Shown here piece after piece: positions 1-7,996 of a stretch of 64,000 nucleotides of DNA; the stretch's first letter is position 1, and each line of letters begins with the position of its first letter. The stretch comes from Paenibacillus agri (GTDB taxonomy: Bacteria; Bacillota; Bacilli; Paenibacillales; Paenibacillaceae): the NCBI RefSeq assembly GCF_013359945.1, contig NZ_JABWCS010000216.1:124001-188000 (forward strand). Direction: 5' to 3'. The notes beneath the pieces are model-generated. The model saw only the letters and a program-made list of their open reading frames with translations. It had not been told where the DNA came from and did not search any database. The translations under genes were made by a program, and so were the position numbers.

Positions 1-2775
1 CCCTGCAGCGAGCAAGTTTTCCACCGACCCCTTAAGTCCAAGATGGTGACCCAGCAGCATCTGCATGTTCACATAAGGTACGATATGCCCCAGCGGATAA
101 TTGCGCAGGACATGACGCTCCAGATCCGGTGGTGTAAAGACCGGCGCATCCGGTGAGATATTCGAGCGGACCGCACGGGTCAGCTTCGGCAGTTCTGTCT
201 TCACCGCTACAGTAGCCCCTGCTTCAGCTTCGGCACGAACCTCTTCTTCAATCTTGGCCCGTTCCTCCGGATTCATGAGCCGGTTGGCAATGTCCAGTCC
301 GTCCATGGCGTCCTTGGCGTACAACACCAGTCCATCATATTCTGGACGAATGCGAGTCTTGGTAAATTTACGTGTCAACGCGGCACCGCCGACCATGATC
401 GGCACATCGATACCAGCGTTCCGCAAATCCTGTGCGGTCAGCACCATTTGCTGAGCTGACTTCACCAGAAGGCCAGAGAGGCCGATAGCGTCTGCTTTTT
501 CACGCCGGAACGCCTCAATGATGTTTTCCGGTGGTACTTTTATACCCAAATTGACGATCTGGTAACCATTGTTGGACAGGATGATCTCCACCAGGTTTTT
601 GCCAATGTCATGCACATCCCCTTTGACGGTGGCCAGCATGATCTTTCCTTTTACCGCAGTCTCGTCCTTCTCCATAAACTGCTCCAGATGTCCAACCGAA
701 GCCTTCATGACTTCCGCGCTTTGCAGCACCTCAGCCACGATTAGTTCATTGTTGTTAAACAATCTTCCGACCTCAGACATTCCGGCCATTAGAGGGCCGT
801 TAATAATCTCCAGCGGCGACGCTTTAGTCAGCGCCTCGTTCAGATCGGGAATCAGACCTTCCTTCGTTCCTTCAACCACATAAGAAGCCAGACGCTCGTC
901 CAACGAGAGATTGGAGATCTTCTCCTTTTTCTCGACTTTCTTGCCACGGAAGGCAGCGACAAAAGCGGACAGCGTATCATCGTTAGTATTGTAGATCAGT
1001 TGCTCAGCCAAGATCCGATCAGCTTCGGGGATGGAAGCATAACGCTCCACCTTCTCGGTATTTACAATAGCGTAGTCGAGTCCAGCCTTAGTGCATTCAT
1101 ACAGGAACACAGAGTTCAACACCTCACGCCCTGCTTCAGGCAGACCAAATGAAACGTTACTGATCCCGAGGATCGTATGAACAGAAGGCAATGCTTCTTT
1201 GATCATGCGAATCCCGTCAATCGTCTCCTTCGCGGAACCGATGTACTGCTCATCCCCTGTCCCAACCGGGAAGACCAGCGTATCAAAAATTATATCTTCC
1301 GATGACAGACCATACTTGTTCACGAGCAGATCATGGGAACGTTTCGCTACCGCCAGCTTGTCGACCGCCTTGATCGCCTGCCCACTCTCATCAATTGTTC
1401 CGACAACAATAGCAGCACCATATTTATGAATCAACGGTGTAACATGCTCGAATTTTTCTTCACCATCTTCAAGGTTAATGGAGTTAATGATCGCTTTACC
1501 CTGGCAATACTGCAAGGCAAGGTCAATAACCTTCGGGTCTGTGGTGTCAATCATCAACGGAACTTTAACCTTCTTGACCACAAGCTCCAAGAATTCCTTG
1601 ATATCTTCGCTCTCGTCACGGTCAGGGTCCTGTACGCAGACGTCGACTACCTGTGCACCACTCTTGACCTGAGCCCGGGCAATTTCAGAAGCTTCCTCAT
1701 ACTTCCCTTCCACGATCAGACGCTTGAACTTCCGCGAGCCCAGTACATTCGTACGCTCTCCGACCATGTAAGGACGGTTACCATCCTCGACATAGACTGG
1801 ATCAATCCCCGACAAAGCGGGCGGATGAGTACCGTTCAGCTCACGTGGCGGGAATTTCGACAATTCCTCAACCATGGCCCGGATATGCTCCGGTGTCGTT
1901 CCGCAGCAACCGCCCGCGATATTCAACCAGCCCTTTTCGGCAAAAGCACCAATCTTGCGGGCGAGTGAATCCGGCGATTCATGATAATGTCCGTTCTCGT
2001 CCGGCAGACCCGCATTGGGGTAGCAGCTGATAGCGGATGATGAAATATCCGACAGCGTCCGGATGTGATCGCGCATGAACTCTGGTCCGGTTGCACAGTT
2101 GAGACCAACAGAGATTGGTTTCAAGTGCTCCAGTGAAATATAAAAAGCTTCGATATTCTGTCCAGCGAGCGTTGTGCCCATCGGCTCGATCGTACCCGAA
2201 ATCATAACAGGCAGTGTAATTCCGGTCTTCTCAAAAGCATTACGGATGCCGATACTGCCCGCTTTAACATTCAGGGTATCCTGTGAGGTCTCTAGCAGCA
2301 GCACATCGACTTCACCATCGATCAAGGCAACTGCCTGTTCCTCATAGCTGTCCACCAGTTCCGCAAACGTGACACCGCCGGTTACCGACAAAGTCTTCGT
2401 TGTAGGACCCATAGCACCAACTACATAACGAGGGTGATCTGGAGTCTCATACTTTTCGACAGCATTGCGCGCCAGTTTGGCAGCTGCCAGGTTAATCTCA
2501 CGTGCCCGCTGCGGAATATCATACTCCGCAAGGACGACTGATGTAGCTCCAAATGTATTGGTTTCGATGAGATCAGCACCTGCTTCCAGGTACTGCTCAT
2601 GGATCGTCTGAATAACTTCTGGCCTTGTAAGCACCAACATTTCATTACAACCGTCCAGTTCTTCTCCACCAAAATCTTCTCCAGTAAGCGGGACCTGCTG
2701 GATCATGGTCCCCATTGCGCCATCAAGAATCAAAATGCGTTGCTGTAAGCTCTCTGCAAGTGTATATTTAGCCAC
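1..2775 (-). CDS. metH: Cobalamin-dependent methionine synthase (partial, 3' end outside window)
   Basis: Transfers a methyl group from 5-methyltetrahydrofolate through cobalamin to homocysteine, giving methionine in the cytoplasm. I read 925 codons from a GTG start (VAKYTLAESLQQ) preceded by a G-rich ribosome site; the reading frame stays open to base 1, so the C-terminal SAM-binding reactivation part lies outside. Visible order: homocysteine S-methyltransferase domain with the zinc ligand pattern NCATG (about residue 230) and GGCCGT (about 300), pterin-binding domain (MVGERTNVLGSRKF region, about 335-600), helical cap, then the cobalamin domain with DVHDIGKN, the DxHxxG motif whose His is the lower cobalt ligand. 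The family is about 1150 residues, which fits the missing piece. The 112 bp upstream are too short and unlike an S-box riboswitch. A FixH-like lipoprotein gene lies upstream on the same strand. Confidence 0.96.
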   Translation of the reverse strand, partial: MAKYTLAESLQQRILILDGAMGTMIQQVPLTGEDFGGEELDGCNEMLVLTRPEVIQTIHEQYLEAGADLIETNTFGATSVVLAEYDIPQRAREINLAAAKLARNAVEKYETPDHPRYVVGAMGPTTKTLSVTGGVTFAELVDSYEEQAVALIDGEVDVLLLETSQDTLNVKAGSIGIRNAFEKTGITLPVMISGTIEPMGTTLAGQNIEAFYISLEHLKPISVGLNCATGPEFMRDHIRTLSDISSSAISCYPNAGLPDENGHYHESPDSLARKIGAFAEKGWLNIAGGCCGTTPEHIRAMVEELSKFPPRELNGTHPPALSGIDPVYVEDGNRPYMVGERTNVLGSRKFKRLIVEGKYEEASEIARAQVKSGAQVVDVCVQDPDRDESEDIKEFLELVVKKVKVPLMIDTTDPKVIDLALQYCQGKAIINSINLEDGEEKFEHVTPLIHKYGAAIVVGTIDESGQAIKAVDKLAVAKRSHDLLVNKYGLSSEDIIFDTLVFPVGTGDEQYIGSAKETIDGIRMIKEALPSVHTILGISNVSFGLPEAGREVLNSVFLYECTKAGLDYAIVNTEKVERYASIPEADRILAEQLIYNTNDDTLSAFVAAFRGKKVEKKEKISNLSLDERLASYVVEGTKEGLIPDLNEALTKASPLEIINGPLMAGMSEVGRLFNNNELIVAEVLQSAEVMKASVGHLEQFMEKDETAVKGKIMLATVKGDVHDIGKNLVEIILSNNGYQIVNLGIKVPPENIIEAFRREKADAIGLSGLLVKSAQQMVLTAQDLRNAGIDVPIMVGGAALTRKFTKTRIRPEYDGLVLYAKDAMDGLDIANRLMNPEERAKIEEEVRAEAEAGATVAVKTELPKLTRAVRSNISPDAPVFTPPDLERHVLRNYPLGHIVPYVNMQMLLGHHLGLKGSVENLLAAG

Positions 2776-2887
2776 GTTCCTATCCCCCCAGTAAAACATT
2801 AGAGTAAGTTTAGCAGAATAAAGGGAATTCGGAAAGTCTTCCTTCCGTCTCTGCCGATTCATCGTTGTTCAAGTCATGCTATCGTAA

Positions 2888-3316
2888 TTATGGCAATGGC
2901 TTAACGGAAAGCTCCTTGCTTGGCATGGAATGCTGTGTCCGTGCGGTTACATGAGAGGTCACATTGTAAAGCCCTTCCTCGGCAAAGGTTCCTTCTGCGG
3001 TGTACTTCCCGTCTCCTGCCGAAGAGCCTTTTAGTTCCATTTTTTCAGTCTTACCCTCTTTGTTGACGATTTCAAAAAGCACTTCCCTGGCATCATCCAC
3101 AGGTTTACCTTCCTGGGTTACCGTAGCTTCGAATGTAACCGGACTGCTCACTGTAACTTCAGCCGGACTCCAGTCCAGTTCTACTTTGATCGGCTCCATA
3201 GACATATCTACAGAATGACCGGCATGCCCTCCCCCACCTGTTTCGGAGGCGCAGCCTGCCAGTAGCAATGTGAATGCAATACCTAATAATGAGACCGTTT
3301 TCCTCGGGTTCAACAT
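2888..3316 (-). CDS. FixH/YtkA-like lipoprotein
   Basis: A 142-residue exported lipoprotein. The N-terminus is a classic type II signal: positively charged MLNPRKT, a hydrophobic core, then lipobox LLAGC, so the mature protein should start at Cys22 and be anchored to the outer face of the membrane. A Gly/His-rich stretch (GGGGHAGH) follows, then one Ig-like beta domain with the pattern VTVSSPVTFEATVTQEG, typical of FixH/YtkA-like domains. Such proteins are found in metal and respiratory contexts, but the substrate is not known; the His/Met-rich start is compatible with copper binding, which is inference. It has its own start with ribosome site AGGAGGG and sits between metH and a structured repeat. 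Confidence 0.75.
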   Translation of the reverse strand: MLNPRKTVSLLGIAFTLLLAGCASETGGGGHAGHSVDMSMEPIKVELDWSPAEVTVSSPVTFEATVTQEGKPVDDAREVLFEIVNKEGKTEKMELKGSSAGDGKYTAEGTFAEEGLYNVTSHVTARTQHSMPSKELSVKPLP

Positions 3317-3357
3317 CTGAAGCCCTCCTGATATAATGGTTATCTTATTACTAGAGT

Positions 3358-3617
3358 TGCTATGTAAGATGAGTTTAAGATACGAACGTAAGGCTCGGCG
3401 TCACTCCGGTGAAGTTTGGACTTTCGGTCGCCGTTGTCCCCAGATTTCTTTCATTTGTACCGCTTATAGCGGTTGAAATCCGGTGACAGTTTATGCTTTC
3501 GATGCTAGCTTTCCTTTGGAAAGCTTTCAGACGAACGCTATCGCTCCTACAGTTCCAATCTTCCCCTTCGTTCCTTCTCGCTTTTTGTTAATCTCTTTTA
3601 TTCATCTTTTATAGCAT
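3358..3617. repeat. Structured dispersed repeat, copy 1 (MITE-like)
   Basis: About 260 bp of non-coding DNA that recurs near 56.0 and 58.1 kb. It is folded as nested dyads: TCAC/GTGA at 3400-3412; a long stem TGTC...GACA (3435-3488) capped by CCGCT-tat-AGCGG (3460-3472); a second hairpin AGCTTTCC-ttt-GGAAAGCT (3507-3525); and an outer pairing of TTTGGA (3415-3420) with TTCCAA (3552-3557). The right end, CATCTTTTATAGCATC, is the inverted form of the left end of copy 3, so the element appears to have terminal inverted repeats. No open frame or transposase is present. Confidence 0.7.
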
Positions 3618-3723
3618 CAAACATTGCTGCATGGAGCCTCGGTGTAATAATTCTCTTTCTATTATACACATTATTCTCATTTTTTCAGGAAGGAAAGACT
3701 GCTTCATTAACATACTAGTAATA

Positions 3724-3768
3724 GAAAAAGCCGCCCCATCCGTAGAAAATCTACTTCAGGAGGCGGCT
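3724..3768 (-). terminator. Rho-independent terminator after the HAD gene
   Basis: On the minus strand AGCCGCC pairs with GGGCGGCT around an inner GTAGA-TTT-TCTAC hairpin, followed by a T run. It lies just downstream of the HAD phosphatase stop codon. Confidence 0.8.
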
Positions 3769-3785
3769 CTATTCAAAAAAGTTCT

Positions 3786-4571
3786 TTACAGAGTTTGTAC
3801 CAGCGGAAGCAGCTCCGCTAGATGCCCGATTTCATAGTCCGGCGTAATCGCAGGATCTTTGTCCTTACCGGTACGGTTAATCCAGACGGTCGTAATTCCG
3901 GCACTCAAGCCGCCGAGAATATCGGTAGTCAGCTTGTCACCGACCATGATTCCCTGCTCCGGTGCAATGTCCAGCAAGTCAAGGGCATGCTCGAAAATCG
4001 AAGTATCCGGTTTGCCTTTGCCAAAACTGCCAGAGATCACAACATGATCAAAATAAGGAATCAGTTCCGGCACCCCGTCCAGTTTCTCTTGCTGAAGGGC
4101 AGGACAACCGTTGGTTAGCAACAACAGCTTCACTTTTCCGCGTAGCTGATCCAATACCTGCAAGGTCTCTTCGTACACATAAGGACGGCTGCGGCGTTCA
4201 GATGCAAACTTGGCCGCGAGCGTCTCAGCAAGGACTTCGTCATCTACACCAAGCGATGCCAGCCCCCGGCGCCAAGACTCTTTGCGGTAGACCGGTGCCA
4301 GCTGTTCCAACTGACGGAATTCAGGCTGCTCACCAGCACTGAAGTTGGCCCAAAGCGCTTCAAACGGGTTGATCCCAATCATTTTGGTAAACGGAAAAGT
4401 CTCATAGGATTCATACAAACCCCTAGCTTCTCTACGTACAGCAGCTTCCAACTCATGGGGATCCACAGCGTCTCCTGCACCCTCACAAGCGGAAAGGAAC
4501 GATTCCTCTACACTGCGTTCATCCCAAAGCAGCGTATCGTCCAAATCAAACAGTACAGCGGTAATCGGCAT
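3786..4571 (-). CDS. HAD-superfamily phosphatase (YjjG/NANP-like)
   Basis: A 261-residue cytoplasmic hydrolase of the haloacid dehalogenase superfamily, subclass with a helical cap inserted after motif I. Motif I is LFDLDDTL (nucleophile Asp9, acid/base Asp11), motif II is LLLTNG near residue 152, motif III is the Lys of GKGKPD near 185, and motif IV is GDKLTTD near 217 for magnesium. The alpha-helical cap spans about 18-95. This layout resembles YjjG pyrimidine nucleotidase and N-acylneuraminate-9-phosphatase. The substrate cannot be read from sequence; house-cleaning of modified nucleotides is the usual role of YjjG. A terminator follows. A second, shorter HAD gene of similar type lies at 50053-50724. 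Confidence 0.85.
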   Translation of the reverse strand: MPITAVLFDLDDTLLWDERSVEESFLSACEGAGDAVDPHELEAAVRREARGLYESYETFPFTKMIGINPFEALWANFSAGEQPEFRQLEQLAPVYRKESWRRGLASLGVDDEVLAETLAAKFASERRSRPYVYEETLQVLDQLRGKVKLLLLTNGCPALQQEKLDGVPELIPYFDHVVISGSFGKGKPDTSIFEHALDLLDIAPEQGIMVGDKLTTDILGGLSAGITTVWINRTGKDKDPAITPDYEIGHLAELLPLVQTL

Positions 4572-4613
4572 TTAAGTAACTCCCTCTCCCTGAAGTGAAC
4601 TGCTCTCTAATGT

Positions 4614-5132
4614 TTACAATTGCTCTACCGGAATGTTGTTGACCTTACCGAATTCTTGCAGTCGTTCGCCCATCGCAGCCGTGTCATAACGGTTAATCAG
4701 CTTGGAGAACATCCAAGTGGTGCGTTTGCCTTTATACTTAATCGTGACAGCACTACGCGACACTGTGATTTTCTCAATATCGGTAGCAGGCAGCCAACGT
4801 TCGCGGTTGAATTTGATAGTGGATAATCTGTTCCGCTCTACCTTCAGGAAAGGACGACGGAAATACAGCATAGCTGCCAGAAGCAAGTACAATCCAACGC
4901 CTAGCCAGTGCATGAAGACGCTACCTCCACTTTGATCCAGAGTGCCGATGATCCAATACAGCACACCTAGAGCAACGAGAGTAACGGGCAATACGATATT
5001 GCGACCCTTGAATACATCGCTGGTCTTTGTGACAGAGTTCGCGGAATGAATTGCATCCTTCCCCTGTTTCTTTCTTTGCTTATTGAGTTGCTGTGAATTG
5101 CGTTGAACCATTCTTTCCCAAGAACGGGCCAT
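4614..5132 (-). CDS. Conserved membrane protein, function unknown
   Basis: 172 residues. The first 45 are basic and Gln/Lys rich and probably cytoplasmic. Two adjacent transmembrane helices follow (about 46-66, IVLPVTLVALGVLYWII, and 74-91, FMHWLGVGLYLLLAAML), then a soluble C-terminal part with the feel of a small PH-like beta domain (LSTIKFNRERWLPATDIEKI, ITVSRSAVTIKYKGKR). The start is chosen because AGGGGGAAATGAC precedes ATG. It follows the DUF896 gene in the same direction and precedes the HAD gene, so the three could share transcripts, although a terminator sits just before it. I do not recognise a named family. Confidence 0.7.
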   Translation of the reverse strand: MARSWERMVQRNSQQLNKQRKKQGKDAIHSANSVTKTSDVFKGRNIVLPVTLVALGVLYWIIGTLDQSGGSVFMHWLGVGLYLLLAAMLYFRRPFLKVERNRLSTIKFNRERWLPATDIEKITVSRSAVTIKYKGKRTTWMFSKLINRYDTAAMGERLQEFGKVNNIPVEQL

Positions 5133-5165
5133 GTCATTTCCCCCTAGTCATCCTGAAATATCTAT

Positions 5166-5199
5166 GAAAAGAAACAGAGGGTTCATACGAAGCCTCTGC
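5166..5199 (-). terminator. Terminator after the DUF896 gene
   Basis: Minus-strand hairpin CAGAGG / CCTCTG followed by TTTCTTTTC, directly after the DUF896 stop codon. Confidence 0.65.
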
Positions 5200-5213
5200 T
5201 CCTTGTTCAGCGC

Positions 5214-5387
5214 TTATTTATCTACGAATTCAATGGTATCCAGTTGGGACCGGAAATTACGGCGGATGTTACCCAGGTAAATTTCACGGAGCTTGGCGCG
5301 TTCAGCCATTTCCTCTTCATTCAGGCCTTCGCTCTTCTGCTTGCGTGCCAGTTCATTAATTCGTGCAACCAATACATCTATATCCAA
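5214..5387 (-). CDS. DUF896 family protein (YnzC-like)
   Basis: A 57-residue all-helical protein, MDIDVLVARINELARKQKSE at its start, ending DTIEFVDK. The pattern INELARKQKSEGLNEEE then LREIYLGNIRRNFRSQL is the signature of DUF896, a small helical-hairpin protein of Firmicutes. In Bacillus subtilis ynzC lies in the SOS-regulated yneA operon next to lexA; here it is also on the yneA strand, 110 bp after yneA, but a terminator lies between. The start codon is TTG, chosen because GGGAGG lies 8 bases upstream and no ATG gives the conserved N-terminus. The molecular role is unknown. Confidence 0.88.
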   Translation of the reverse strand: MDIDVLVARINELARKQKSEGLNEEEMAERAKLREIYLGNIRRNFRSQLDTIEFVDK

Positions 5388-5428
5388 AGATTTCGCCTCC
5401 CTAATAAATTCATTCTAACTTTGCCATG

Positions 5429-5467
5429 AGAAAAAGAGCTTGTCAAGGTTTACCCCCTGCAAGCTCT
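5429..5467 (-). terminator. Terminator after yneA
   Basis: On the minus strand AGAGCTTG pairs with CAAGCTCT and is followed by TTTTTCTC, 30 bp past the yneA stop. Confidence 0.8.
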
Positions 5468-5497
5468 CTGATGTTCCTATCTATGATCATGAAGTTC

Positions 5498-5911
5498 TTA
5501 AAATAACGGCACTGTTATAATATCTCCTGCTCGAATATGACTGTCGGTCAATTGGCTCGATCGTTTAATTCCTTCTATATATACGGCTGTCTTCATATTG
5601 GCCGGTTTATTCTTGAGAGCAATGCTCCAGAGGGTGTCTCCAGGTGCAACAACAATCTTCTTCTCTTGCTTCGCAAGATTGACGGGACCAGCAAACACAT
5701 TACCTACTACAGTAAATCCTGCAACAATCAGCAGCAAAAAAAGAGCTATCTTATAGAAGTTAAATGTTCTAAACAACGGACTTAATCCTTCCAACAGCAC
5801 CTTGGTGATTTCTTGAATTCTATTTATTATTCCGGAACCTAAAGTTTGTCCTGCAGAGTTAACTCCTGTGCCCTCGTCATAGATGCTATGGTATGTACTG
5901 TACTTTAACAT
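5498..5911 (-). CDS. yneA: LysM-domain cell division suppressor YneA
   Basis: A 137-residue single-pass protein divergent from lexA. A cytoplasmic segment of about 52 residues precedes a transmembrane helix (IALFLLLIVAGFTVVGNVFA, about 55-74), then one LysM domain runs from about 84 to the end (VVAPGDTLWSIAL ... IRAGDIITVPLF). In Bacillus, YneA is made during the SOS response and blocks septation until DNA is repaired; position, orientation, topology and LysM all match. It is longer than the roughly 105-residue Bacillus protein because of the N-terminal tail. The start is supported by GGAGG ten bases upstream. Two LexA-type dyads lie 50-95 bp upstream, so DNA-damage induction is expected. Confidence 0.9.
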   Translation of the reverse strand: MLKYSTYHSIYDEGTGVNSAGQTLGSGIINRIQEITKVLLEGLSPLFRTFNFYKIALFLLLIVAGFTVVGNVFAGPVNLAKQEKKIVVAPGDTLWSIALKNKPANMKTAVYIEGIKRSSQLTDSHIRAGDIITVPLF

Positions 5912-5961
5912 GATTCATCATCCTCCAAACACTTGTTCTTACTTTCAAAATCAATATAACA

Positions 5962-5975
5962 CGAACATGTGTTTT
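5962..5975. promoter_or_regulatory. LexA box 1 (yneA side)
   Basis: CGAACATGTGTTTT matches the Gram-positive LexA consensus CGAACRNRYGTTYC except at the last base. It lies about 50 bp before the yneA start. Confidence 0.7.
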
Positions 5976-5990
5976 GATCAATACTATTTT

Positions 5991-6004
5991 CGAACAATTG
6001 TTCC
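5991..6004. promoter_or_regulatory. LexA box 2 (yneA side)
   Basis: CGAACAATTGTTCC contains a perfect 12-bp palindrome GAACAATTGTTC and fits the LexA consensus at all but one inner position. Confidence 0.8.
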
Positions 6005-6178
6005 CCTCTTTTAAAATCACCTTTTTGGCTGCAAAAAATGATCCCTGATGTGCTTATTTCCCTTACCCATCTTGCTGATTCCCTCAACATAGTAGTCAAT
6101 TATTGAAGAGACCATTCTCCTTACTGTTCTCATCCTTGTTCGCTTCTCTTAAACTATTGATAACGTTAGAACTTATGT

Positions 6179-6207
6179 TTGTGCGAACGACAGTTCTATG
6201 TTATAAT
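6179..6207 (+). promoter_or_regulatory. lexA promoter with LexA box 3 in its spacer
   Basis: TATAAT at 6202-6207 with TTGTGC 17 bp upstream. The spacer holds CGAACGACAGTTCT (6184-6197), a GAAC-N4-GTTC dyad, so LexA bound there would block polymerase and autoregulate lexA. Confidence 0.75.
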
Positions 6208-6240
6208 TTTCCCAAACATTACTATATGGGGTTGATTCTG

Positions 6241-6867
6241 ATGTCAAAGATTTCGAGTCGCCAGCTGGCGATCCTGGAATTTATACGTAACGAAGTCCGC
6301 AGCAAGGGTTATCCTCCTTCCGTACGGGAAATCGGGGAAGCTGTAGGCCTCGCCTCCAGTTCCACGGTGCACGGTCATCTGGACCGTCTTGAGAAGAAAG
6401 GCCTGATCCGCCGGGATCCGACAAAGCCGCGTGCCATTGAACTGCTTGGCCAGGAAGACTCGGAGAACGTCCATCAATTTGCCCAGACGATCACTCGTGT
6501 TCCTGTTGTAGGTAAGGTTACCGCCGGGGTGCCTATCACCGCAACGGAGAACATCGAGGACTATTTCCCGCTCCCAACGCATTATGTTGGTGACAACAAA
6601 GTGTTCATGCTCTCTGTTCTTGGTGACAGTATGATCGATGCTGGTATTATGAACGGCGATTATGTCATTGTGCGCCAGCAGCAAACCGCAGATAACGGTG
6701 ATATTGTTGTCGCTATGACTGAAGACGATGAAGCTACCGTCAAGACCTTTTATAAGGAACGCGATCATATTCGTCTCCAGCCAGAGAATCCGTCCTATGA
6801 GCCACTGCGCCTGAATCGGGTAAGCATTCTGGGCAAGGTCATCGGATTGTTCCGGGATGTCCACTAA
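6241..6867 (+). CDS. lexA: SOS repressor LexA
   Basis: A 208-residue transcriptional repressor of the DNA-damage regulon. The N-terminal winged helix (about 1-65) carries SKGYPPSVREIGEAVGLAS, the recognition region typical of LexA. The C-terminal half is the S24-type self-cleaving domain: cleavage bond Ala95-Gly96 (VTAGVP), nucleophile Ser130 (LGDSM) and general-base Lys168 (ATVKTF). The open frame extends 46 codons further upstream, but the ATG at 6241 is chosen because it gives the conserved MSKISSRQ start, has GGGG upstream, and the extension would overlap the promoter. A dyad in the promoter implies autoregulation; a terminator follows. Confidence 0.97.
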   Translation: MSKISSRQLAILEFIRNEVRSKGYPPSVREIGEAVGLASSSTVHGHLDRLEKKGLIRRDPTKPRAIELLGQEDSENVHQFAQTITRVPVVGKVTAGVPITATENIEDYFPLPTHYVGDNKVFMLSVLGDSMIDAGIMNGDYVIVRQQQTADNGDIVVAMTEDDEATVKTFYKERDHIRLQPENPSYEPLRLNRVSILGKVIGLFRDVH

Positions 6868-6891
6868 CTCATCAATAATGACTCTATTTAG

Positions 6892-6926
6892 AAGACTGTT
6901 CCGTTATGCGGAGCAGTCTTTTGTTT
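6892..6926 (+). terminator. lexA terminator
   Basis: AAGACTG ... CAGTCTT stem with inner TCCG/CGGA pairing, then TTTTGTTT, 25 bp after the lexA stop. Confidence 0.85.
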
Positions 6927-7030
6927 ATTCATACTCTCTCACTGTGATAAGCTTTTTATTTTCAACAACACTTCGCATTAACGGCACCCCTACTCCGCAC
7001 ATATCCTGATATCAAAGGAGTGCTGATCCT

Positions 7031-7369
7031 ATGCCCAATTACCGAATTATCGTCGATTTGACACAACGGATGCTTTATTTGCTGGACAACGATTCTGTCG
7101 TCAGAGGTTTCCCTGTTGGAATCGGAACCATGCTGACCACAACACCAGAGGGAGATTATACGATCATTAACAAACAGCCCAATCCCGGGGGCCCATTCGG
7201 GGTATTCTGGATGGGACTTTCCAAGCCGCATTATGGCATTCACGGGACGAACGATCCTTCTTCCATCGGACATCAGGTCTCGCATGGGTGTATTCGAATG
7301 TTTAATCAAGATGTGCTGACACTTGCTGCGCTGGTTCCAATTGGGACTCGGGTGACTATACGGCGTTAA
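7031..7369 (+). CDS. L,D-transpeptidase (YkuD domain)
   Basis: A short 112-residue enzyme consisting of the YkuD catalytic domain alone. Active-site motifs are clear: HGTN at 71-74 and SHGCIRM at 84-90, where Cys87 is the nucleophile attacking meso-diaminopimelate-containing peptide stems of peptidoglycan. No signal peptide, LysM or other wall-binding module is visible, unlike YkuD of Bacillus, so export is unexplained; several Firmicutes carry such compact versions. AAAGGAG precedes the ATG. It lies downstream of lexA after a terminator and ends before a strong dyad, so it is probably a single-gene unit. Confidence 0.9.
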   Translation: MPNYRIIVDLTQRMLYLLDNDSVVRGFPVGIGTMLTTTPEGDYTIINKQPNPGGPFGVFWMGLSKPHYGIHGTNDPSSIGHQVSHGCIRMFNQDVLTLAALVPIGTRVTIRR

Positions 7370-7400
7370 GCTCCCAGTGTCAGAAGATTTGAAATGCATA

Positions 7401-7427
7401 AAGCCGTCAGACATTGTCTGACGGCTT
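7401..7427. terminator. Bidirectional terminator
   Basis: Nearly perfect stem AAGCCGTCAGAC / GTCTGACGGCTT between the convergent transpeptidase and YjcZ-type genes; no long T run on either side. Confidence 0.7.
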
Positions 7428-7448
7428 GAACATGGAGACGTAATCAAA

Positions 7449-7550
7449 TTAAAGCCAGAAAGATTTAGTGATGATAACCAACAAGATGAAAAGAACCAAG
7501 ATTGCAGCAGTAGATGTGCCCAAACCATATCCTCCAGCATATTGACCCAT
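7449..7550 (-). CDS. YjcZ-family small sporulation peptide, copy 1
   Basis: 33 residues, starting MGQYAGGYGLGTSTAAILVL and ending ITKSFWL. The Gly/Tyr-rich head followed by one hydrophobic helix is typical of the YjcZ/SscA group of tiny spore proteins. AAAAAAGGAGG sits upstream of ATG. It is the first of two such peptides on the same strand, 122 bp apart, each with its own ribosome site. Confidence 0.8.
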   Translation of the reverse strand: MGQYAGGYGLGTSTAAILVLFILLVIITKSFWL

Positions 7551-7672
7551 GAATAATTCCTCCTTTTTTTATGAAGACACCAAATTTTGCAGTAACAAAA
7601 GATCCGCCATTGAGATAAGATGATTTTTCTTCCCGGCTAACTTATTGTCAGATTAGTTCAGTTTTCTCTTCA

Positions 7673-7780
7673 TTAAATCCAGCAAATACTCAAAATGATC
7701 ACAAGCAGAATGTAAAGCACCAAAATCGTTCCTGTAGATGTCCAAGGACTTACTACCGGTCCACAATGTTCTGCACCCAT
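7673..7780 (-). CDS. YjcZ-family small sporulation peptide, copy 2
   Basis: 35 residues, MGAEHCGPVVSPWTSTGTIL then a hydrophobic helix and SICWI. It shares the STxxILVLxILLVII core with the neighbouring copy at 7449-7550, which indicates an old duplication, but the head is different and carries Cys and His. AAGGAGG precedes ATG. Likely spore-associated by family; role unknown. Confidence 0.75.
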   Translation of the reverse strand: MGAEHCGPVVSPWTSTGTILVLYILLVIILSICWI

Positions 7781-7996
7781 GTGAATTCCTCCTTCAGATT
7801 AATGACTACAGAACAGAATATGTAACAACACCCTACTGAGTATGGGCAAATTGGAAAAGAAAATGTACTCCTGTATTAGAGGTGAAAGCTTACATTTGAG
7901 GGAAATGTAAAAGGTCCACACAAAGGTAGATCTTATTTATTTCTGGCGCGGAAGTATAGTACACTGGTAAAAACTAATGTTCGGAGGGCTTTCATC

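Noticed and set aside
2776..2887. S-box (SAM) or B12 riboswitch before metH
   Set aside because: Only 112 bp between genes and none of the conserved core blocks could be found.
6103..6240. N-terminal extension of lexA
   Set aside because: Would run through the promoter and LexA box; the ATG at 6241 gives the conserved protein start.
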